A DNA stretch of 64,000 bases from Streptomyces bathyalis (GTDB taxonomy: Bacteria > Actinomycetota > Actinomycetes > Streptomycetales > Streptomycetaceae), in contig NZ_CP048882.1 of assembly GCF_015910445.1 (NCBI RefSeq), forward strand, positions 1,116,001-1,180,000. Reading direction: 5' to 3'. Under the pieces are notes generated by a model. That model ran no database searches. It was not told where the DNA came from and saw only the letters and a program-made list of their open reading frames with translations. Below are positions 36,251 to 46,829 of the stretch, piece after piece (positions within the stretch are counted from its first letter, which is position 1; every line of letters begins with the position of its first letter). The translations under genes and the position numbers were made by a program.

Positions 36251-37549
36251 TCAGACGTCACGCAGTTCGGTCCCGGAAGTCTCCCGGAGAGTGAACGCGG
36301 TCACCAATGTGACCAGCGCCGTCCCCATGACGAACCAGGCGGGCGCCACCGGTGAGCCGGTGACGTCGACCAGCCAGGTGCAGATGTACGGCGCGGACCC
36401 GCCGGCGACGGCACTGCCGATGTTGAAGCCCAGCGCGATGCCGGTGTAGCGGACCCGGGTGGGGAACAGTTCGGCGAACGTGGAGAACGCCGCGCCCATG
36501 AGTGCGGCGTCGATCAGGCCGAGCAGCACGTGTGAGACGACGGCCCATCCGGTGCCCGCGTCGAAGAGCATGAACCCCGGAACGGGCAGGAGCACTCCCG
36601 CGACGGACGCGCTGATGAAGACCGGCCTGCGCCCGACACGGTCGGTGAGGGCGCCGAAGAACGGCATGAGCAGCGTGGAGACGGCGAGCGTCGCCGTCGT
36701 GGACCAGAAGGCAAGGTCCGCCGAGAGACCCACGACCTTCTGAAGATGGATGCTCACGTAGACGTAGAAGACGTAGTACGCGGAGAACAGCAGGATGGAA
36801 AGACCGACGCAGCGGGCGAGAGCTCCGCCGTGTGCCCGGAAGGTCTGCACGACGGGAGCACGGACCTTCTCCCCCTGCTCCGCGACCAGTTGGAAGTGAG
36901 GGGTGTCCGAGAGCCGCGAGCGTATCCAGAGGCCCACGACGCCGAGCGGGATGGCGATAAGGAAGGGAAGCCGCCAGCCCCAGTCGGACATCGCCGAGGC
37001 GCCCAGGGTCGTGGTCAGCAGGGAAACGGTCAGCGCCGCGGCCAGTGCCCCCGCCAGCGCTCCGGTCTGCGTGGTCGAGCAGTACAGGCCTCGCCGGGCG
37101 GACGGCGAGTGTTCCGCCACGAAGGATGCGGCGCCGCCCAGTTCGCCTCCCGCGGCGATGCCCTGCGCGCAACGTGCGAGTACCAGGAGCGCGGTGGCCC
37201 CCACACCCATCGCCGCGTACGTGGGCAGTATCCCGATGAGTCCGGACGCGGCGGCCATCAGGACGACGGTTGCCGCGAGGGCGTTCTTGCGGCCGAAGCG
37301 GTCACCGAAGTGTCCGAAGACGATGCCGCCGACCGGCCGCAGGACAAAGGCAAGCGCGAATGTCGCCAGCGTCGCGAGCAGTCCGGCCTGCGAATCGCCG
37401 CTGACGAAGAAGTGCGTCGCCAGGATGGTGGCGACGTATCCGTAGACCGCGAAGTCGAAGTACTCGACGACGGAGCCGATGGCGCCGGCCGCGATCACCC
37501 GCGGTGATATCTCTTGCGTGTGCCCCGCCGTGTGAACGGTGTCGGTCAT
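36251..37549 (-). CDS. MFS transporter, metabolite:proton symporter (MHS) family
   Basis: A 432-residue, 12-segment transporter. AAGAIGSVVEYFDFAVYG at segment 1, RPVGGIVFGHFGDRFGRKNAL between segments 2 and 3, and GIAAGGELGGAASFVAEHSP are signatures of ShiA/ProP/KgtP-type symporters of organic acids. It is the first gene of the six-gene operon, with GGAGGGTGATC just before the ATG. It should import the operon's substrate or a dicarboxylate formed from it. Confidence 0.92.
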   Translation of the reverse strand: MTDTVHTAGHTQEISPRVIAAGAIGSVVEYFDFAVYGYVATILATHFFVSGDSQAGLLATLATFALAFVLRPVGGIVFGHFGDRFGRKNALAATVVLMAAASGLIGILPTYAAMGVGATALLVLARCAQGIAAGGELGGAASFVAEHSPSARRGLYCSTTQTGALAGALAAALTVSLLTTTLGASAMSDWGWRLPFLIAIPLGVVGLWIRSRLSDTPHFQLVAEQGEKVRAPVVQTFRAHGGALARCVGLSILLFSAYYVFYVYVSIHLQKVVGLSADLAFWSTTATLAVSTLLMPFFGALTDRVGRRPVFISASVAGVLLPVPGFMLFDAGTGWAVVSHVLLGLIDAALMGAAFSTFAELFPTRVRYTGIALGFNIGSAVAGGSAPYICTWLVDVTGSPVAPAWFVMGTALVTLVTAFTLRETSGTELRDV

Positions 37550-37917
37550 GATCACCCTCCTGGCGATCCGGACATGGCGTACTGCCTGCCGCCCACGGGC
37601 GGCCGGCAGTCGAGGTCTGCGCCCGGGCGGGGAAAACCGGCAGCCGGCTTCTCGGGCGTAACAGCCGCGACCTGCACCTCGACTTCGTTGCCGGGTCGCG
37701 GATCTGGGGGACGCGGCCACCGTTCCCGCGGACACCGGACGGGCCGGCTCCGCAGGCGACCGGGTCGTCTCCGTCGCTGGCAGTAGATTGGTCCCCAGAC
37801 TGAAAACTGTCAACAGTTTGCAGTTGACGAAGATGCCGTCACTCTCGGCAACGATCGGGAACGCCGTACGGCGTCAATGACTCCCGGCGGACCGCATCGC
37901 CCGAACTCGCCCCGGAT
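37550..37917. other. 368-base gap: leader of the catabolic operon
   Basis: No credible gene. It holds the palindrome at 37804-37819 and a short ACGCCGTACGGCGT palindrome near 37862. The promoter of the permease operon must lie here. The distance from the operator to the ATG leaves a leader of up to about 250 bases, with no riboswitch I can recognise. Confidence 0.5.
37804..37819. promoter_or_regulatory. palindrome, probable FadR-type GntR operator
   Basis: AAACTGT-CA-ACAGTTT has perfect seven-base arms. An A+T-rich palindrome in this G+C-rich DNA, upstream of an operon that encodes an FCD-type GntR protein, suggests its binding site. Confidence 0.6.
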
Positions 37918-38439
37918 TCAGGGCTGTTGGGCGGCCTCCGCCGGCTGCAGCAGCTTGACCATGAACGTGCAGGCGTCGGCGACGCGGTGGATGAGGCCCG
38001 CGCTGTCCTCGTAGGAACCGCAGTCGAGGTAGGGCGTCGAGTCGCGGTAGCCGAGCCGCTTGTAGAGGTCCTGCGTGCGCGGGTTGTTCTTCTCCACGCC
38101 GACGCCGACCTTGACGCGGCCCCGCGCGAGCACGAGCCCCTCGGCGGCCTGGATGAGGGCGGTGCCGACTCCCTGGGTGCGCAGCGTCTCCGGCCAGAGG
38201 CCGAGGCCGCTGATCTCGGAGCAGTCCGGGTGGACGGCCCTGACCTCCGGTGCCTGGCAGCCCTCCCAGATGACGTCGCAGCTGCCGACGGGCAGCCCGT
38301 CACGCCATGCGACGAGAAGGGTGGTTTCGCCCTCGCGATGCCGGAGGAAGCGGGAGGCATGGTCGCAGGCAGCACCGGGCGAGGGCATGTGCTCCTGGAG
38401 CAATGCCACGTCTGCTTCCCGGCACTCCCTGATTTGCAT
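37918..38439 (-). CDS. GNAT family N-acetyltransferase
   Basis: A 173-residue acetyltransferase. SEISGLGLWPETLRTQGVGTALIQAAE contains the acetyl-CoA loop (RTQGVGTA), followed by GVGVEKNNPRTQDLYKRLGY, the alpha4-beta6 landmark. The substrate is unknown. The start at 38439 (MQIRECREAD) is preceded seven bases upstream by TAGTCT, suggesting a nearly leaderless transcript. Confidence 0.85.
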   Translation of the reverse strand: MQIRECREADVALLQEHMPSPGAACDHASRFLRHREGETTLLVAWRDGLPVGSCDVIWEGCQAPEVRAVHPDCSEISGLGLWPETLRTQGVGTALIQAAEGLVLARGRVKVGVGVEKNNPRTQDLYKRLGYRDSTPYLDCGSYEDSAGLIHRVADACTFMVKLLQPAEAAQQP

Positions 38440-38446
38440 TGCCGAC

Positions 38447-38452
38447 AGACTA
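38447..38452 (-). promoter_or_regulatory. -10 element of the GNAT gene
   Basis: TAGTCT on the minus strand fits TAnnnT and ends seven bases before the ATG, as in actinobacterial leaderless promoters. Confidence 0.5.
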
Positions 38453-38615
38453 GATTCTTCTTGTGTCTTTGAGGTGGCGGTTCCGAAGGCATGTGAGGCG
38501 GAACATGCGCTTCCCCCTCGGGACCGGGTCTCAGTGCCACCGATCGAACGGTGCGTCAACCCGCGGCGCGGAGCCCGTTACGGCGCCGGATGCGGGAAGC
38601 GGCTCAGTGCCCGCG

Positions 38616-39254
38616 TCACGGGGACGAGGCGGACCCGGCCGCCTCGAGCTTCTGCAGCAGAGTGCTGACGCGCTTGGCGACCGCTGCCTTGTCCCCCTGC
38701 GTGAGCGCCGAACCCATACCGCACGCGGCGGCGCCCGCGGCGATCCACTCGGGAGCGCTCTTGACGGTGACACCCCCGGTCGGCAGCAGCGGGGCCTGCG
38801 GCAGTGCCGCCCGCACGTCCTTGAGCCAGGACGGGTCGTGGGCGGACGCGGGGAAGAGCTTGAGCGCGTCGGCACCGAGCTCCATCGCCCGCACCATCTC
38901 CGTGGGCGTGGCGACGCCGGGGAAGACGGGTATGCCGTAGCGGTGGCCGGTGCGGATGACCTCGGCGTCCAGGGCGGGCGAGACGAGGAAGAGCGCGCCG
39001 GCATCGATCGCGGCACGGGCGGAGGCCGCGTCGAGGACGGTGCCGGCGCCGATGATGCATTCCGGCCCTGCCTCGCGGCGCAGGGTGGCCACGGCGTCCA
39101 GGGCGTAAGGCGTGGTCAGCGAGATCTCCAGGCTGTTGATGCCCGCGCCGATGAGGGTGTCCGCGGTGGAGGTGACTCCTTCGTAGCCGTCACTGCGGAT
39201 GATTGCGAAGACGCGCTGCTCAAGGGCGGTTCGGGTGATCTCCCATCGGTACAC
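38616..39254 (-). CDS. eda: KDPG/KHG aldolase
   Basis: A 212-residue class I aldolase. RVFAIIRSDG at the start, GINSLEISLTTPYALD (Glu), IIGAGTVLD, PVFPGVATPTEMVRAMELGADALKLFPAS with the Schiff-base lysine in ALKLFP, and PTGGV are all family landmarks. It cleaves 2-keto-3-deoxy-6-phosphogluconate or 4-hydroxy-2-oxoglutarate. The next gene upstream on this strand is a KDG-type kinase, which would supply its substrate. GTG start. Confidence 0.92.
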   Translation of the reverse strand: MYRWEITRTALEQRVFAIIRSDGYEGVTSTADTLIGAGINSLEISLTTPYALDAVATLRREAGPECIIGAGTVLDAASARAAIDAGALFLVSPALDAEVIRTGHRYGIPVFPGVATPTEMVRAMELGADALKLFPASAHDPSWLKDVRAALPQAPLLPTGGVTVKSAPEWIAAGAAACGMGSALTQGDKAAVAKRVSTLLQKLEAAGSASSP

Positions 39255-39423
39255 GGCTGTGGCCGCCTCTCTTCTCGTCCGGCCGGGCGCTCGGCGGGAC
39301 GGCTGGTCGTGATCCGTTCCTCCGCCGCGCCCCGCCTCTCACGGTGCGCTCGGTCTGTTCGTGCTTCGAGATCTCGGTCGGCGACAGGGGGTCTCGTTGC
39401 GGCCGGCAGTGTCGTGCACGCGG

Positions 39424-40392
39424 TCAGCGATGCACGGAATCGGAGCCCTTCAGGAACCCCGCCAGGGCGCGGTCCCGGACGTGGGCCGTCGGCAGCCCGT
39501 CGGTGTCGCCCGGCGCCTGCACCACCAGGGCGGCGACGCACGCCGCTTCGGCCAGGGCTTCTTCGGCGCTCCGGCCGCGCAGCCACGCCGAGAGCCAGCC
39601 GGCCGCGAACGCGTCGCCCGCGCCCACCGGGTCGCACACCGGAACGTCGAAGGGTTCCTGTGTGCACTCCCCGTCCCGCCCGAGGGCGGACGCCGAGTGG
39701 TCACGGCGCTTGACGACGACGGTGCGGGCGCGCCCCATCGTCAGCAGGGCCTTCGATGTCTCCTCGGCTCCCCCGCCCAGCAGCAGCTCCAGTTCGTCCT
39801 CCCCCGCCAGCACGAGGTCGGCCTCGCGCAGCAGCGGACCCACGGTGCGGATCCACTCGTGCTCGGTCCCCAGCTTGCGGCGTACGTTCGGGTCGAAGGA
39901 GACCGCGGCGCCGGCCTGGCGGGCCCGCTCGACCAGCGCCCAAGTGGCCTGCGCCGCCGACTCCGAGAGCATGGGTGTGATGCCCGAGACGTGCACCACC
40001 CGGGCTCCTTCCAGCATCTCCAGGCGGATCTGGTCCGCCGAGAGCAGCGATCCGGCGGAGCCGGCGCGGTAGTACTGCACGTCGATCACGCGCTGCGGAT
40101 GGCTGTCGCGCAGCAGCAGCCCGGTGGGGGCCGCGGGATCCATCTCGGCGCCGGAGACGTCGACCCCGTCCGCGCGCAGCTCGCGGAGCACGGCCTCGCC
40201 GGCGGGATCGTCGCCGACGCGGCCGATCCAGCGGGCCCAGTGGCCGAGGCGGGCGAGACCCTGGGCGACGTTGGACTCGGCGCCCGCAACGGAACGGCGA
40301 AAGGAGGCGGCGCGGTCCAGCGGCATGCCGGGCTCGGCGAGCATCAGCAGCATCGCCTCACCGCAGGTAATGGCCTCCGGTCCGTTTACCAC
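39424..40392 (-). CDS. kdgK: PfkB family carbohydrate kinase, probable 2-keto-3-deoxygluconate kinase
   Basis: A 322-residue ribokinase-fold kinase. ITCGEAMLLM, GAESNVAQGLARLG, IGRVGDDPAGEAVLREL and the anion-hole signature PVCDPVGAGDAFAAGWLSA (catalytic Asp in GAGD) are present. With the aldolase gene downstream it forms a two-step route from 2-keto-3-deoxygluconate to pyruvate and glyceraldehyde-3-phosphate. GGGGAGAAA precedes the GTG at 40392. The next gene upstream, 57 bases away, is the ROK repressor. Confidence 0.9.
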   Translation of the reverse strand: MVNGPEAITCGEAMLLMLAEPGMPLDRAASFRRSVAGAESNVAQGLARLGHWARWIGRVGDDPAGEAVLRELRADGVDVSGAEMDPAAPTGLLLRDSHPQRVIDVQYYRAGSAGSLLSADQIRLEMLEGARVVHVSGITPMLSESAAQATWALVERARQAGAAVSFDPNVRRKLGTEHEWIRTVGPLLREADLVLAGEDELELLLGGGAEETSKALLTMGRARTVVVKRRDHSASALGRDGECTQEPFDVPVCDPVGAGDAFAAGWLSAWLRGRSAEEALAEAACVAALVVQAPGDTDGLPTAHVRDRALAGFLKGSDSVHR

Positions 40393-40448
40393 CGGTTTCT
40401 CCCCACATCTGCCACCAAGGCATCACTCTCTGTGGAGACGTTACCCGT

Positions 40449-41723
40449 TCACACGGACAATGCCACCCCCGGAGGCGGACTTCCTCCCCCGTCGAGGAAG
40501 CGGCGCAGCGGCAGCGTTGCAGCGCCGACGGTCACGGCGTCCGGGCCGAGCCTGCACAGTTCGACGGCCGTACGGGCCGCCGGGTACCGGAGAGCGTACG
40601 CGCCCGTCGCCTCCCGCACAGCAGGAAGCAGCTGTGGCCCGAGCAACAGTCCGGCCCACCCTCCGATCACTATCCGTTCAGGGTTGAACAGGTTGACCAG
40701 ATCGGCGATGCCGGCGCCCAGGTACTCGGCTGTCTCCGCCAGTACGTCCGCGGCGATGCGGCCATCGGCCCCCTCACCCTCTCCCGCGGCCAGGAGTGCG
40801 GCGAGGGCCGACTCCTCGTCGTCGGTGCCGGGTTCGCCGCCCGCCTCGCGCCAGCGCTCGATCACCGCACTCGCGCCCACGTACGCCTCCAGACAGCCGC
40901 GCGCCCCGCAGCGGCAGCGGCGGCCCCCGACGGTGAGCACGGTGTGGCCCCACTCCCCGGCGCCGCTGGAGGCGCCTCCGTAGGGCTCGCCGCCGGTGAC
41001 GACGCATGCTCCGACGCCGGAGCCGATGAGCGCGATCACGGCGTCGCGCGCACCGCGTCCCGCCCCGAACCACATCTCGGCCTGGCCGAGGGTCTTCGCG
41101 CCGTTGTCGATGTGGAGCGGCGCCCGCTGCTCTCCGGCGAGAGCTCCCCCCTCGGGGAGCCCGGCGGACTCACGCAGCATGGCCTCCAGCGGGACGGCGT
41201 CCCAGCCGATCGTCTGGCCGTGCACCACGGCTCCGCGGTCCTCGCGCCGCTCGACTATGCCGGGCACGCCGATGCCCACGCCCAGCAACGGCCCCGTGGA
41301 CGCGCCGACTTGGGCGAGCACCGCGGCGAGGCCCTTCTCGATCAGCTGCACGACGAGCGCCGCGTCGTGCCTGCCGTCGTCCAACGGCTGCTCGCTGCGC
41401 GCCACTTCGGTGAGCTTCAGGTCGAACAGCTCGACCCGCACCCGGGTTTCGCCGACGTCGACGCCGACGAGACAGGCGCTGTACGGCGCGACGCGCAGCA
41501 GCGTACGCGGGCGGCCGCCGTCGGAGCCGACCGATCCGGCCTCCTCCAGGACGCCCTCGGCGAGGAGTTCGGTGACGACATTGCTTATCGACCCGGAGCT
41601 GAGGCCGGTGGCGGGGCCCAACTCCTGTCTGCTGAGCGGACCTTCGAAATACAGCCGGCGAAGCACGGACGCGCGGTTGCTACGCCGCAGGTCGCGTACT
41701 GTTCGCCCGTCATATCCGCCCAT
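40449..41723 (-). CDS. ROK family transcriptional repressor
   Basis: A 424-residue regulator. The N-terminal MarR-like HTH (residues 10-65: RRSNRASVLRRLYFEGPLSR, GLSSGSISNVVTELLAEGVLEEAG) precedes a ROK sugar domain with GVDVGETRVRVELF in place of the kinase DxGGT loop, and zinc motif CRCGARGCLEAY. It probably binds a sugar and represses the divergent transport genes at 41863 and its own operon. Candidate operators lie in the 139-base gap. Confidence 0.9.
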   Translation of the reverse strand: MGGYDGRTVRDLRRSNRASVLRRLYFEGPLSRQELGPATGLSSGSISNVVTELLAEGVLEEAGSVGSDGGRPRTLLRVAPYSACLVGVDVGETRVRVELFDLKLTEVARSEQPLDDGRHDAALVVQLIEKGLAAVLAQVGASTGPLLGVGIGVPGIVERREDRGAVVHGQTIGWDAVPLEAMLRESAGLPEGGALAGEQRAPLHIDNGAKTLGQAEMWFGAGRGARDAVIALIGSGVGACVVTGGEPYGGASSGAGEWGHTVLTVGGRRCRCGARGCLEAYVGASAVIERWREAGGEPGTDDEESALAALLAAGEGEGADGRIAADVLAETAEYLGAGIADLVNLFNPERIVIGGWAGLLLGPQLLPAVREATGAYALRYPAARTAVELCRLGPDAVTVGAATLPLRRFLDGGGSPPPGVALSV

Positions 41724-41790
41724 CAGCTGCCCTCCTCTGTCAACATACCTCTGTCAGAAGTCTTGACGCCCCCTTCTCTCACTACTTAAC

Positions 41791-41833
41791 TCACGGCGTG
41801 AAATTAATGGTTCGGACCATTCAGGGTCCGAAC
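41791..41833. promoter_or_regulatory. inverted repeats in the ROK repressor/transport gap
   Basis: TCACG-G-CGTGA (41791-41801) is flanked by TTAAC and AATTAA, an A+T-rich setting common for ROK operators. GTTCGGACC and GGTCCGAAC (41810-41818 and 41825-41833) form a second perfect nine-base repeat with a six-base spacer, 30 bases before the binding-protein ATG. Confidence 0.6.
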
Positions 41834-41862
41834 GCAGGCGCCTCGGGGAGGGGCATTCGTCC

Positions 41863-43182
41863 ATGCGCAGAAGCCGGGCACGCAACGCAGTCACCGTCAC
41901 ACTCGCCGCCGCAATGACGGCCGTCACCGCCGCGTGCGGCGGCGGCAGTTCGACCGACGGTGAGGGCAGCAACGACAACCCGAAGGAGCTCACGTACTGG
42001 GCCAGCAACCAGGGCACCAGCCTCGCCCACGACAAGCGTGTGCTCACGCCGGAGTTGAAGCGCTTCGAGAAGCAGACCGGGATCAAGGTCAAGCTCGAAG
42101 TCATCCCGTGGGACAGCCTCCTGGACCGCATCCTCGCCGCAACCTCCTCCGGCCAGGGCCCCGACGTGCTGAACATCGGCAACACATGGTCCGCCTCGCT
42201 CCAGGCGACGGGAGCACTGCTGCCCTGGAACAAGAAGAACCTGGCCAAGGTCGGCGGGGCCGAGCGCTTCACCCCCTCCGCGCTGGCCGCCGCCGGGGCG
42301 CCCCAGAAGGACCCCGCCGCCCTGCCGCTCTACTCGCTCGCGTACGGGCTCTACTACAACAAGAAGATGTTCAAGGACGCGGGCATCGACGGACCCCCTG
42401 CCACCTGGGACGAGTTGGTCAAGGACGGCAAGAAGCTCACCGGTGACGGCAAGTACGGGATAGCCGTCGAGGGCGGCGACCCCGTGGAGAACTCCCACCA
42501 CGCCTTCATCCTCGGCAAGCAGCACGGCGCAGACTTCTTCGACCCCTCCGGCAAGGCGACGTTCGACTCGCCCGGCGCCGTCAAGGCCATCAAGCAGTAC
42601 GTGGACCTCATAGCCTCCGAGAAGATCGCGTCGTCCGGCAACGCGGAGTACGCCAAGGACGAGTCGGTACGCGACTTCGCCAAGGGCAAGGCAGGCATGC
42701 TGATGTGGCAGGCGGCCGCGAACGGCCTGAAGGCCAACGGCATGAAGCCCGACGAGTACGGCGTCGCACCGATACCCGTGCAGGCGCGCGGCTCGGGAGA
42801 GAAGGGCACGCGGTCGATGGTCGCGGGCATCAACCTGGCGGTCTTCAAGAACTCCGACAACATCGACGGCGCGGTGAAGTTCGCGAAGTTCATGACGTCC
42901 GACAAGGAGCAGCGCCTCCTCAACGAGACGTACGGATCGATCCCGCCGGTCAAGTCGGCACAGACCGGCAAGGCCTTCGAGACCCCCGACCTGAAGGTGC
43001 TGCGCGATGTGCTCACCTCCTCCTCCGCGCCGCTGCCGCAGGTGAAGGACGAGTCGAAGTTCGAGACGCTCGTCGGCAACGCCACCAAGGAGCTCTTCGC
43101 CGACGCGGCCGCCGGGCGCAAGGTCACTTCGGAGTCGGTGAAGAAGGAACTGTCCGCCGCGCAGCAGCAGATGCGGAAGTAA
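41863..43182 (+). CDS. sugar ABC transporter substrate-binding lipoprotein (CUT1)
   Basis: A 439-residue type II binding lipoprotein. The signal ends in the lipobox VTAACGG. YWASNQGTS, LKRFEKQTGIKVKLEVIPWD, GQGPDVLNIGNTW and YGLYYNKKMFKDAGID are typical of oligosaccharide-binding CUT1 proteins. The two glycosidase genes downstream point to a beta-glucoside or glucosyl lipid as source. GGGGAGGGG lies ten bases before the ATG. Confidence 0.92.
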   Translation: MRRSRARNAVTVTLAAAMTAVTAACGGGSSTDGEGSNDNPKELTYWASNQGTSLAHDKRVLTPELKRFEKQTGIKVKLEVIPWDSLLDRILAATSSGQGPDVLNIGNTWSASLQATGALLPWNKKNLAKVGGAERFTPSALAAAGAPQKDPAALPLYSLAYGLYYNKKMFKDAGIDGPPATWDELVKDGKKLTGDGKYGIAVEGGDPVENSHHAFILGKQHGADFFDPSGKATFDSPGAVKAIKQYVDLIASEKIASSGNAEYAKDESVRDFAKGKAGMLMWQAAANGLKANGMKPDEYGVAPIPVQARGSGEKGTRSMVAGINLAVFKNSDNIDGAVKFAKFMTSDKEQRLLNETYGSIPPVKSAQTGKAFETPDLKVLRDVLTSSSAPLPQVKDESKFETLVGNATKELFADAAAGRKVTSESVKKELSAAQQQMRK

Positions 43183-43191
43183 GCCGCGCCG

Positions 43192-44205
43192 ATGACGACT
43201 CTCAGCCCCCCACCGGGCACGGCCGGCCCGACGGCACCTGAGGCGGCCCCGGCCGGCAACGGGCCCTCACTCCCCCGGCGCAGGCGCATCCTCCCCGACC
43301 GCCTGCGCCGGGCCGGACTGCCCTACCTCCTGCTGCTGCCGGCACTCGTCCTGGAGATCCTCATCCACCTGGCGCCGATGGTCGTCGGCGTGGTGATGAG
43401 CTTCAAGGAACTGACGCAGCAGTACATCCGCGACTGGGGCGCGGCGCCATGGATCGGTGCGGACAACTTCCGCATCGCCGTGGACGTCAACGCCCCTGTC
43501 GGGGAAGCCCTGTTGCACTCGTTCCTGGTCACCTGCGCCTTCACGGTGCTGGCGGTCTCGTTCGCGTGGCTGCTGGGCGTGACGGCGGCGATCCTGATGC
43601 AGGAGTCCTTCCGCGGACGCGGTGTGCTGCGGGCGCTGTTCCTGACGCCGTACGCGCTGCCCGTGTACACCGCCGTCATCACTTGGTCCTTCCTGCTCCA
43701 GCGCGACGGCGGCATGGTCAACCACGTCATCCACGACCAGTTGGGTCTCACCGACACCGAACCGTTCTGGCTGATCGGCGACAACAGCTTCGTCGCGCTG
43801 GTCGTCGTGGCCGTGTGGCGCACCTGGCCGTTCGCGTTCCTGATCCTGATGGCCGCGCTGCAGAACATCCCGAAGGAGCTGTACGAGGCGGCGCAGGTCG
43901 ACGGCGCCGGCATCTGGCAGCAGATCCGCCGGATCACGCTGCCGTCACTGAGCCCCGTCAACCAGGTGCTGGTGCTGGTGCTGTTCCTGTGGACGTTCAA
44001 CGACTTCAACGTCCCGTACATCCTGTTCGGCAAGTCGGCACCGGAGGCCGCGGACCTGGTCTCGATCCACATCTACCAATCGTCCTTCGTCACCTGGGAC
44101 TTCGGCTCCGGCTCGGCCATGTCCGTACTGCTGCTGCTCTTCCTGCTCGTGGTGACGGGCTGCTATCTGCTGGCGACCGGCGCGGGGAGGAAGCGCGATG
44201 TCTGA
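43192..44205 (+). CDS. CUT1 sugar ABC transporter permease 1 (MalF type)
   Basis: A 337-residue membrane protein with about six segments and a Pro-rich cytosolic N-terminus. The EAA loop is YEAAQVDGAGIWQQIRRITLPSLSP. PYILFGKSAPEAADLVS near the end fits the family. It overlaps the second permease gene by eight bases. No ATPase gene is present in the operon; actinobacterial CUT1 importers generally share a distant MsiK-type ATPase. Confidence 0.92.
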   Translation: MTTLSPPPGTAGPTAPEAAPAGNGPSLPRRRRILPDRLRRAGLPYLLLLPALVLEILIHLAPMVVGVVMSFKELTQQYIRDWGAAPWIGADNFRIAVDVNAPVGEALLHSFLVTCAFTVLAVSFAWLLGVTAAILMQESFRGRGVLRALFLTPYALPVYTAVITWSFLLQRDGGMVNHVIHDQLGLTDTEPFWLIGDNSFVALVVVAVWRTWPFAFLILMAALQNIPKELYEAAQVDGAGIWQQIRRITLPSLSPVNQVLVLVLFLWTFNDFNVPYILFGKSAPEAADLVSIHIYQSSFVTWDFGSGSAMSVLLLLFLLVVTGCYLLATGAGRKRDV

Positions 44206-45187
44206 GGTCACGGCGACCGCCCCCGGCGGGACCGCGAAGGGCACGTCGGACGGCTCCTCGCGGGGGCGCGGCGGCACGGCAGTGGGGAACGGCTCGGGCG
44301 GCGCATCCCGCACGGGCTCGCGGGCCGGCTCCCGCATGGTCTCCCCCACGGCACCGCCACGCTCCTTCGTCTGGACGCGGCGCATCGTCCTGACACTGCT
44401 CACGATCTTCGCGGCGACTCCGCTGCTGGTGATGGTGAGCAGTTCGCTCAAGCCGCTCCAGGATGTCTCGGACCGCTTCCGGTGGATCCCGAGCTCGTTG
44501 ACGATCAGCCCGTACGTCGACATCTGGAGCACGGTCCCGCTCGCGGACTACTTCCTCAACTCGCTGATCGTGGCGGGCGCGGCGACCGGGTGCTCGGTGC
44601 TCATCGCCACGTTCGCGGCCTATGCCGTCAGCCGATACCGCTTCCGCGGCAAGCGCCTGTTCACGGTCACGATCCTCTCGACGCAGATGTTCCCCGGCAT
44701 CCTCTTCCTGCTGCCGCTCTTCCTCATCTTCGTCAACCTCGGCAACGCCACGGGCATAGCGCTGTACGGCTCGCGCGGGGCGCTCATCGTCACTTACCTC
44801 ACCTTCACCCTGCCCTTCTCCATCTGGATGCTGATCGGGTACTTCGACTCCATACCCCGCGACCTGGACGAGGCGGCTCTCACCGACGGATGCGGGCCGC
44901 TCGGGGCACTGATGCGCGTGGTGGTGCCGGCCGCGGTGCCCGGCATCGTCGCCGTCGCCGTCTACTCGTTCATGACGGCGTGGGGCGAGGTCCTCTTCGC
45001 GTCCGTCATGACCAACGAGACCACCCGAACCCTCGCCATCGGGCTCCAGGGCTACGCCACGCAGACGCAGGTGTACTGGAACCAGGTCATGGCGGCCTCG
45101 CTCGTCGCGAGCGTGCCGATCGTCGCCGGTTTCCTGCTGCTCCAGCGCTATCTCGTCGCCGGGCTCACAGCGGGCGCCGTGAAGTGA
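44198..45187 (+). CDS. CUT1 sugar ABC transporter permease 2 (MalG type)
   Basis: A 329-residue permease. A Gly/Ser/Thr-rich N-terminal stretch of about 55 residues precedes six segments. The EAA loop is LDEAALTDGCGPLGALMRVVVPAAVPG. SRYRFRGKRLF and FPGILFLLPLFLIF are typical MalG features. It forms the channel with permease 1. Confidence 0.92.
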   Translation: MSEVTATAPGGTAKGTSDGSSRGRGGTAVGNGSGGASRTGSRAGSRMVSPTAPPRSFVWTRRIVLTLLTIFAATPLLVMVSSSLKPLQDVSDRFRWIPSSLTISPYVDIWSTVPLADYFLNSLIVAGAATGCSVLIATFAAYAVSRYRFRGKRLFTVTILSTQMFPGILFLLPLFLIFVNLGNATGIALYGSRGALIVTYLTFTLPFSIWMLIGYFDSIPRDLDEAALTDGCGPLGALMRVVVPAAVPGIVAVAVYSFMTAWGEVLFASVMTNETTRTLAIGLQGYATQTQVYWNQVMAASLVASVPIVAGFLLLQRYLVAGLTAGAVK

Positions 45188-45295
45188 GCGTCACGTGACC
45201 CCGTGATCCCGTCCGTCGGGCCATGACGGTGCGGCGCATTGCCGCCGTGCCGTCACGGCTCCGCACGCCCTGCCCTGCCGACAATCGCCCGTCCG

Positions 45296-45323
45296 CCGTC
45301 ACCCGTCACCCGTCACCCGTCAC
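45296..45323. repeat. four tandem copies of CCGTCAC
   Basis: Four exact head-to-tail seven-base units in the 178-base gap between the permease and beta-glucosidase genes. No function is evident; such a run could vary in copy number. Confidence 0.7.
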
Positions 45324-45365
45324 AAGCCTGTCCGGGCCCAACTCGCCCCGTACGAAAGGAAGCCC

Positions 45366-46754
<1,389 letters not shown>

Positions 46755-46829
46755 CCGCAGCCGAACCGCCTCAACTCCCCGCTTCGCCGCGACAAACGCC
46801 GATCCCCCCGCACCCGAAGGAGCCGCACC

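Noticed and set aside
40449..41723. Sugar kinase
   Set aside because: It has an N-terminal HTH and a degenerate phosphate loop, so it is a ROK repressor.
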